DNA of 10,068 nt from the NCBI GenBank assembly GCA_016213305.1, contig JACRAV010000171.1, positions 1 through 10,068 of the forward strand, written 5' to 3'. Shown here in pieces: positions 5,674 through 10,068 of the stretch (positions are counted from its first letter, which is position 1; each line of letters begins with the position of its first letter). Position numbers and translations under genes: made by a program. The notes under the pieces were generated by a model that was not told the DNA's origin, searched no databases, and was given only the letters and a program-made list of their open reading frames with translations. The DNA comes from Candidatus Zixiibacteriota bacterium (GTDB taxonomy: Bacteria; Zixibacteria; MSB-5A5; GN15; FEB-12).

Positions 5674-7716
5674 ATGAGCTTATCGCAACACACCAACCAT
5701 CTCGCCGACCAGTCGTCGCCGTATCTGCTGTCGCACGCCCACAATCCGGTTGACTGGTACCCATGGGGGGAAATTGCGCTCAAACGGGCCAAGGCCGAGA
5801 ACAAGCCGATCTTCCTGTCAATCGGGTACTCCGCCTGTCACTGGTGTCATGTCATGGAGCGGGAGTCGTTCGAGAACGAAGAAATTGCCGCCATTCTCAA
5901 CGAACACTATATAGCGATCAAGGTGGACCGGGAGGAGCGCCCCGATCTGGATCACATTTATATGACATTCACTCAGGCGCTCTCAGGGAGCGGCGGGTGG
6001 CCGATGTCGGTCTTTCTCACTCCTGATCTGAGGCCGTTTTTCGCGGGTACCTATTTTCCGCCGGACAACCGGTATGGCCGGCCGGGGTTCGCGCAGGTGA
6101 TTTCCGAGATCGCCGCCGCATGGCAGGAACAGCGCGAACAGTTGGTGCAGTCGTCGAAGGATATCGCCGACGAAATCTGGCGACACCTGAAACGGGACTC
6201 CGGCGATGTTCTCCTGTCGCGGGAGCTGATCCCCCGTGGCGTGGCGTCGGTGATGGGAATGTACGACCCGGTGCACGGCGGGTTGGGCGGCGCGCCCAAA
6301 TTTCCGCATCCGCTCGAACTATCGCTGTTACTGCGGCAGTACAAAGCGACCGGCGATATGTCGCTGTTGAACGCCGCCGAGAAAAGTTTGTTGGGCATGG
6401 CGCGGGGCGGCATTTACGATCAATTGGGCGGCGGATTTGCCCGGTATGCCACCGACCGCGCCTGGCTGGGGCCGCATTTTGAAAAGATGCTGTATGACAA
6501 CGCGCTCCTCGTGCCGGTCTATGCCGAGGCGTGGCAGATCACCGGCAATGAAACATATCGCCGGGTGGTGCGCGAAACGCTTGATTTTCTTCTGCGCGAG
6601 ATGTGCGACCCGGCAGGCGGATTCTACTCGGCCCTTGATGCCGACTCCGAAGGCAAGGAGGGGCGGTTCTATGTCTGGACCAAAGCCGAGATTGAGACTG
6701 TGCTGGGCGGCGACGCGTCGGCAATTATCCGTTACTATAATGTTACCGACAGGGGCAACTTTGAGGGGCATAATATCCTTCACCTGACCGGCGAGTCCGA
6801 CCGGGTGCGGGCGGAGACGGCTGACTTTGAGGCGCTGATGTCGCGGTCACGCGCCGCGCTGATGGCCGCCCGATCCCAGCGGATCAGGCCGAACACCGAC
6901 GACAAGATTCTGACATCCTGGAATGGTCTGGCCCTGACCGCGCTGTGCAAGGGGTATCAGATCACCAGAGATGACAGATACCTCAAGGCGGCGATCGACA
7001 ATGGCCGATTTGTGCGGGACACCCTGTTTCGCGACGGCAAGCTTATTCACTCCTGGCGGGCGGGTAAATATTCGACCGGACTGTTTCTCGAAGACTACTC
7101 ATTCTATCTGCGCGGCCTTTTGGATCTGTACGAAACCGATACCTCTGACAACAACGAGCAATGGCTAACCTTTGCCGTTCACCTGGCCGATCAAGGGCTG
7201 AATCTCTTCATGGATGACTTCGGCGTGCTGTACCTTCGCGAGCCAAACCAGCCCGATCTGATCATGCGCCCCAGAGACGAAGAGGACGGCGCGATTCCGT
7301 CGTCTGGTTCACTTTTTATCGGCGGACTGTTCAGATTGAATCGGTTGACCGGGAACGAGGAGTACCTTCACGCCGCCGAAAAATCCCTGCGCCATTTGTC
7401 CGGCAAGATCGGCGCGTATTCCAGCATGATGACGTCGGCCCTCTTCGCGCTCGACTACTGGATGAGCGACAAGGTGGAAATTGTCATCGTGGGCGATGGT
7501 CCGGCGCGCGACGATCTGCTGGATGAAATCTGGAAACGGTACCGCCCCAACCGGATTGTGGTGTCGAGCCGGTCGGGACAATCAGCAATCTGCCGTCTTT
7601 TCGAAGGCCGGACAGTCGCTGACGGCGAGGTGAAGGTCTTTGTCTGCCGCAATTCCGCCTGCCGCCTTCCTGTGAATACGGTCGAGGATTTGCGGAAGCA
7701 GTTGGACGGACTGTAA
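5674..7716 (+). CDS. DUF255/YyaL thioredoxin-domain protein (spermatogenesis-associated protein 20 family)
   Basis: This 680-aa soluble protein has the full architecture of the widespread YyaL/SSP411 family. The N-terminal thioredoxin-like domain opens with NHLADQSSPYLLSHAHNPVDWYPWG and bears the CHWCHVM redox motif (Cys55 and Cys58). SGSGGWPMSVFLTPD and GTYFPP follow. The long alpha/alpha-barrel part contains ARYATDRAWLGPHFEKMLYDNALL, EGKEGRFYVW and TSWNGLAL. The C-terminus has a small domain with the family's VCRNSACRLPV. The biochemical role of the family is not established; a redox or carbohydrate-related function is usually supposed. The frame is open from an ATG at 5617, but the extra 19 residues (MVKCWCFSKQ...) do not resemble the family. 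The ATG at 5674 fits the usual start, though neither has a clear ribosome site. The gene lies just right of the repeat-bounded cassette and shares no obvious pathway with it. Confidence 0.93.
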   Translation: MSLSQHTNHLADQSSPYLLSHAHNPVDWYPWGEIALKRAKAENKPIFLSIGYSACHWCHVMERESFENEEIAAILNEHYIAIKVDREERPDLDHIYMTFTQALSGSGGWPMSVFLTPDLRPFFAGTYFPPDNRYGRPGFAQVISEIAAAWQEQREQLVQSSKDIADEIWRHLKRDSGDVLLSRELIPRGVASVMGMYDPVHGGLGGAPKFPHPLELSLLLRQYKATGDMSLLNAAEKSLLGMARGGIYDQLGGGFARYATDRAWLGPHFEKMLYDNALLVPVYAEAWQITGNETYRRVVRETLDFLLREMCDPAGGFYSALDADSEGKEGRFYVWTKAEIETVLGGDASAIIRYYNVTDRGNFEGHNILHLTGESDRVRAETADFEALMSRSRAALMAARSQRIRPNTDDKILTSWNGLALTALCKGYQITRDDRYLKAAIDNGRFVRDTLFRDGKLIHSWRAGKYSTGLFLEDYSFYLRGLLDLYETDTSDNNEQWLTFAVHLADQGLNLFMDDFGVLYLREPNQPDLIMRPRDEEDGAIPSSGSLFIGGLFRLNRLTGNEEYLHAAEKSLRHLSGKIGAYSSMMTSALFALDYWMSDKVEIVIVGDGPARDDLLDEIWKRYRPNRIVVSSRSGQSAICRLFEGRTVADGEVKVFVCRNSACRLPVNTVEDLRKQLDGL

Positions 7717-7745
7717 TTGTCCACGGGGCCGGTCAACATTAGACT
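7717..7745 (+). promoter_or_regulatory. Possible weak promoter for the oxidase-like gene
   Basis: TTGTCC (7717-7722), a 17-base spacer and TAGACT (7740-7745) each match the sigma-70 hexamers at four of six positions, directly after the DUF255 stop codon. A small hairpin, CGCGTT/AACGCG (7749-7754 and 7762-7767), lies just downstream in the leader. The 105 bases between the genes suggest separate expression, but the match is weak. Confidence 0.25.
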
Positions 7746-7821
7746 TGGCGCGTTGCATCAGAACGCGTATCATCGTATCCATGTGAAATAACAACACCTA
7801 TCGAAGCAGGTGATACATACG

Positions 7822-9312
7822 ATGATACAATCAATAGTAAAGCGATTAACCTCCACCGATCATGTGTCGGTCGGGTGGCTGTATGCGGCCACCATCGCGC
7901 TGTTCGCACTGGCCGGAACGGCGCTGGGACTCACGTTGGTGATAGTCACCGTAAAGCCCACTCTATTGTTTCTCAATCCGGCGATGTATGCCCGGTTCTT
8001 CACGCTCCACGGGAATATCATGATCAATCTGCTCATCCTGCCCGTGTTCGCGGGGGTGTTCGGGAATCTGATTTTACCGCGCGTGATCGGAAGTAGCCGG
8101 GTTGCCCTGCCGCGCACCAACCTGATCGGCTGGTGGCTGTATCTGGCGGGTGGACTGCTCATGCTCGTCGGCCTGTGGGTGGGGGTATACGACGGCGGCT
8201 GGACATTGCACACACCGCTCAAGGGAATGTCATCGCCGGCCTTTATCACGCTCATGTCCGGACTCTTGCTGTTGGCCGGTTCGCTATTTCTGGCAAGTCT
8301 CAATGTTGCGTTGACGATTTATCGGCGACGAAAAGCGGGAACGGGCTGGGCTGGTTTATCGCTGGTCGGATGGACACTCTTCCTTGCGGCTCTCGTTCAT
8401 CTGATCATTATGCCTGAGCGCTTCCTTTTTCTTCTGACACAACTGGTCGGACATTTTGGCGCCGACGGCTGGATCAAGCAGGCCACCAGTCCCGACTCGC
8501 AGGTCTTCCAGCATCTGTTCTGGGTCTCATCCAGTCCGGCGGTGACGATTGTCATTCTTCCGGCGATAGGTCTCATCTCAGAATTGCTCGCCACTTTCAC
8601 CGGAAAGAAACTGTTTGCCCGCCAAGGGGTGTTGATCGCCTGTTGTGTCTTTGCGGGGTTGAGTCTGGTCGTCTGGGGGGAACATCTGCTGATCGGCGAA
8701 CAAGCAACCCGGACCAGCGTGCTGTTTTCGTTTCTCTCGGCCCTACAGGGGATTCCGGCCGGGTTTGTACTTTTGGCGTGGCTGGCGACGATGTTCCGGG
8801 GGAGTATCACACCGCACGCCCCCTTCTGGTATGCGTTCGCGGCGGTGGCGTTGTGGGTGATGGGGGGTCTGGCCGGAGTGACGATGTCGATCATGTCAAT
8901 GAATGTGCAACTTCACAGCACCGCATTCGTGGTCGGCCACACGCACATAACGATTGCGGGAAGTGTCCTTCTGGCGATTTTCGGCGGGCTGTACTACTGG
9001 TGGCCGTTGATTACCGGGTCGATGGTGAACGAGCGCGCGGCCAAAGTGGCGTTATCCGTCTCGGCGGTTGGGATACTGCTAACGTTCATTCCCTATTTTG
9101 TGCTGGGCGTCAAAGGGGTGCCGCGACGCCTGTCGGTGTATCCGTCGCAATTTCAACCCGAACATTATTGGGCCGCCGCGGGCGGCGTGGTTCTGGTGTG
9201 CGGCGTGCTGTTTCTCGTCTGGAATTTGGTGACCTCGAGGAAGACTCTGGCCGCAGAGCCGGTCAATCCCTGGTCAAGCGACGCTCCGGAGTGGACCGGC
9301 CAGACCGGCTGA
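7822..9312 (+). CDS. Heme-copper oxidase subunit I homologue lacking the CuB site
   Basis: The 496-aa, roughly 12-helix membrane protein aligns along its length with A-type cytochrome c oxidase subunit I. Examples are STDHVSVGWLY (11-21), FFTLHGNIMI (59-68), FGNLILP (80-86), QHLFW (230-234), ILPAIGLISE (245-254), LATMFRGSI (321-329), HSTAFVVGHTH (365-375) and GVPRRLSVYP (432-441). The low-spin heme ligands (His63, His375) and the high-spin heme ligand (His373) are kept, as are both propionate Args. The active site is not. HPEVY is SPAVT (238-242), so a CuB His, the Glu and the cross-linked Tyr are gone. The HH pair is E287-H288, the K-channel Lys is Val316, and the D-channel Asp is Arg93. No subunit II, III or assembly gene is in view. 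ATG 7822 follows AGGTGA by 9 bases and is preferred over GTG 7810. It probably binds two hemes but cannot reduce oxygen in the usual way; an electron-relay or gas-sensing role is inference. Confidence 0.88.
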   Translation: MIQSIVKRLTSTDHVSVGWLYAATIALFALAGTALGLTLVIVTVKPTLLFLNPAMYARFFTLHGNIMINLLILPVFAGVFGNLILPRVIGSSRVALPRTNLIGWWLYLAGGLLMLVGLWVGVYDGGWTLHTPLKGMSSPAFITLMSGLLLLAGSLFLASLNVALTIYRRRKAGTGWAGLSLVGWTLFLAALVHLIIMPERFLFLLTQLVGHFGADGWIKQATSPDSQVFQHLFWVSSSPAVTIVILPAIGLISELLATFTGKKLFARQGVLIACCVFAGLSLVVWGEHLLIGEQATRTSVLFSFLSALQGIPAGFVLLAWLATMFRGSITPHAPFWYAFAAVALWVMGGLAGVTMSIMSMNVQLHSTAFVVGHTHITIAGSVLLAIFGGLYYWWPLITGSMVNERAAKVALSVSAVGILLTFIPYFVLGVKGVPRRLSVYPSQFQPEHYWAAAGGVVLVCGVLFLVWNLVTSRKTLAAEPVNPWSSDAPEWTGQTG

Positions 9313-9336
9313 AACGAAGTCGTAAGGTCAGTCCGG
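9305..9336. terminator. Possible bidirectional terminator between convergent genes
   Basis: CCGGCTGA (9305-9312) can pair with TCAGTCCGG (9328-9336) with one bulged base, around a 15-base loop that is the whole gap between the two convergent stop codons. TATTTT follows on the + strand at 9341-9346. The stem is short and the loop large, so this is only a candidate. Confidence 0.28.
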
Positions 9337-9819
9337 CGGATATTTTCTCATCAGCTCCCGAATCAGGATCATGTGGGTCTCCTCGAATCGGGAGAGTTTA
9401 TCGAAAATCGCCCTGGCTTCCGGCGCGGTGGCCCGTTCCGCCTCGCCCGCGAACAGTTCGTATGCTTCCTCTTCCAGCCGGTACGCAATCTTGAGCACGT
9501 CGTGTGTCGAGGTGGCCTTCCGCACTTCCTCGATCAACACCCGGTGTTGCGATGTCATGTCTTCCGAAATATCCGGCAGGCCGGGTTGTTTGAGGATGTC
9601 GGCGGTGCTGATCCAGCGTTCCGAGCGAACGAGGGAATCGTACTGACGCTCCAGAACGTGGAAGTGATCCTTTTCCTCAAGCGCCAGTTTTTGCAGAGTC
9701 TGTTTGATGTCGGCGGAGGTCAGTTTTCTGGCGGCCTCGGTGTAGAATGCGTAGGCGGCCACTTCGGATTTGATTCCCGCCGTGAGGGCATCGAGTATCT
9801 GTGGACTTACCGGCGTCAT
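9328..9819 (-). CDS. Rubrerythrin-like (ferritin-like diiron) protein
   Basis: The 163-aa product is a four-helix ferritin-like protein with the rubrerythrin pattern of iron ligands. Helix A has SEVAAYAFYTEAA (Glu19), helix B has LEEKDHFHVLE with an ExxH pair (Glu49, His52), helix C has YRLEEEAYELF (Glu116-118), and helix D has FEETHMILI with a second ExxH (Glu146, His149). The C-terminal rubredoxin domain of classical rubrerythrins is absent. Such proteins usually reduce peroxide or handle iron in the cytoplasm, but electron donor and substrate cannot be inferred here. ATG 9819 is chosen over the longer frame to 9882 because GGGAG lies a few bases upstream and the family starts here. It converges on the oxidase-like gene with a 15-base gap and diverges from the YggS-family gene. 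A promoter with a perfect TTGACA lies upstream. Confidence 0.88.
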   Translation of the reverse strand: MTPVSPQILDALTAGIKSEVAAYAFYTEAARKLTSADIKQTLQKLALEEKDHFHVLERQYDSLVRSERWISTADILKQPGLPDISEDMTSQHRVLIEEVRKATSTHDVLKIAYRLEEEAYELFAGEAERATAPEARAIFDKLSRFEETHMILIRELMRKYPPD

Positions 9820-9854
9820 GTTCTCCCTTTCGCAAGCTGAATATCTTCCCGGAT

Positions 9855-9882
9855 AAGTTACATTTTTCACAAGGGATGTCAA
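9855..9882 (-). promoter_or_regulatory. Probable promoter of the rubrerythrin-like gene
   Basis: On the reverse strand a perfect TTGACA (9882-9877) is followed by a 16-base spacer and TAACTT (9860-9855), which keeps the first, second and last bases of the -10 consensus. Transcription would begin about 30 bases before the ATG at 9819. The AT-rich stretch here contrasts with the GC-rich genes on both sides. Confidence 0.45.
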
Positions 9883-9953
9883 CAGGCCGTATCGACCATA
9901 GCGTCGAAATCAACTTGCGCCCGGGCGTCGCTCCTTCGATACTTGATTGCACC

Positions 9954-10068
9954 ATGAAAACCGACCTGGCCCACAATCTGAAACTAATACACGGGCGGAT
10001 TGCCGCCACCTGCGCCGAGGCCGGCCGCTCAGCCGATGAAGTCACAATCGTGGCCGTGACCAAGGGGC
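9954..10068 (+). CDS. yggS: YggS/PLPBP-family pyridoxal-phosphate homeostasis protein, 5' part
   Basis: Only the first 38 codons are in the window. They show the family's N-terminal pattern: an amphipathic helix (DLAHNLKLIHGRIAATCAEAG) followed by the first strand of the TIM-like barrel, VTIVAVTKG, whose Lys37 is the expected PLP-binding lysine. These single-domain cytosolic proteins bind PLP and buffer vitamin B6 and amino-acid pools without a known catalytic reaction. ATG 9954 fits the usual start. The frame stays open upstream to an ATG at 9876, but that extension is unlike the family and AAGGG abuts it without spacing. No convincing ribosome site precedes 9954. The gene diverges from the rubrerythrin-like gene. 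The rest runs off the right edge. Confidence 0.85.
   Translation, partial: MKTDLAHNLKLIHGRIAATCAEAGRSADEVTIVAVTKG

Noticed and set aside
7748..7757. A second sigma-54-like motif (GGCGCGTTGCA) ahead of the oxidase-like gene
   Set aside because: The GG and GC elements are 6 bases apart instead of the required 10.
7749..7767. Hairpin CGCGTT/AACGCG as a terminator of the DUF255 gene
   Set aside because: The stem is only 6 bp and no T-run follows.
9677..10063. A 128-codon reverse-strand open frame covering the divergent promoter region and the YggS start
   Set aside because: It overlaps two recognised genes in other frames and shows no family-like motifs.

Overview
The window reads as chromosomal DNA of a Gram-negative bacterium of moderately high GC. 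An outer-membrane beta-barrel of Wzi type, an SLBB polysaccharide export protein, a polyprenyl-phosphate sugar transferase and a candidate sigma-54 promoter together suggest a diderm lineage such as the FCB group or deltaproteobacteria-like phyla. A candidate phylum such as Zixibacteria would fit, but this is only an impression from gene content. I see no rRNA, tRNA, CRISPR array or transposase.

Region 1 (1-5037) is the end of one transcription unit and a second unit of an exopolysaccharide/capsule locus. The 3' part of an SLBB export gene ends in a strong intrinsic terminator (647-686). A 302-base control region follows, holding an inverted repeat, a perfect CRP/FNR-family palindrome (TGTGA-N6-TCACA) and a well matched sigma-54 promoter. 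Three forward genes come next: a HisC-like aminotransferase homologue that has lost its PLP lysine, a WbaP/WcaJ-type sugar transferase starting inside its stop codon (GTGA overlap), and a Wzi-like outer-membrane barrel. The likely picture is regulated production, initiation and surface handling of a polysaccharide.

Region 2 (5036-5616) is an island of about 0.5 kb with lower GC (about 44% by hand count over 5101-5460). It is bounded by two identical 34-bp direct repeats. It carries one reverse-strand small lipoprotein gene with its own sigma-70-like promoter, plus a perfect 11-bp hairpin at its right edge. It looks like a small inserted cassette between wzi and the next gene.

Region 3 (5617-9312) holds a DUF255/YyaL thioredoxin-domain protein and an orphan cytochrome oxidase subunit I homologue. 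The latter keeps all three heme-ligand histidines but lacks two of the three CuB histidines, the cross-linked tyrosine and the proton-channel residues. I consider it the most interesting gene in the window: an intact 12-helix heme protein that cannot be a normal oxygen reductase.

Region 4 (9313-10068) has a convergent rubrerythrin-like diiron protein gene with a divergent promoter region, and the first 38 codons of a YggS/PLPBP-family PLP-binding protein running off the right edge.
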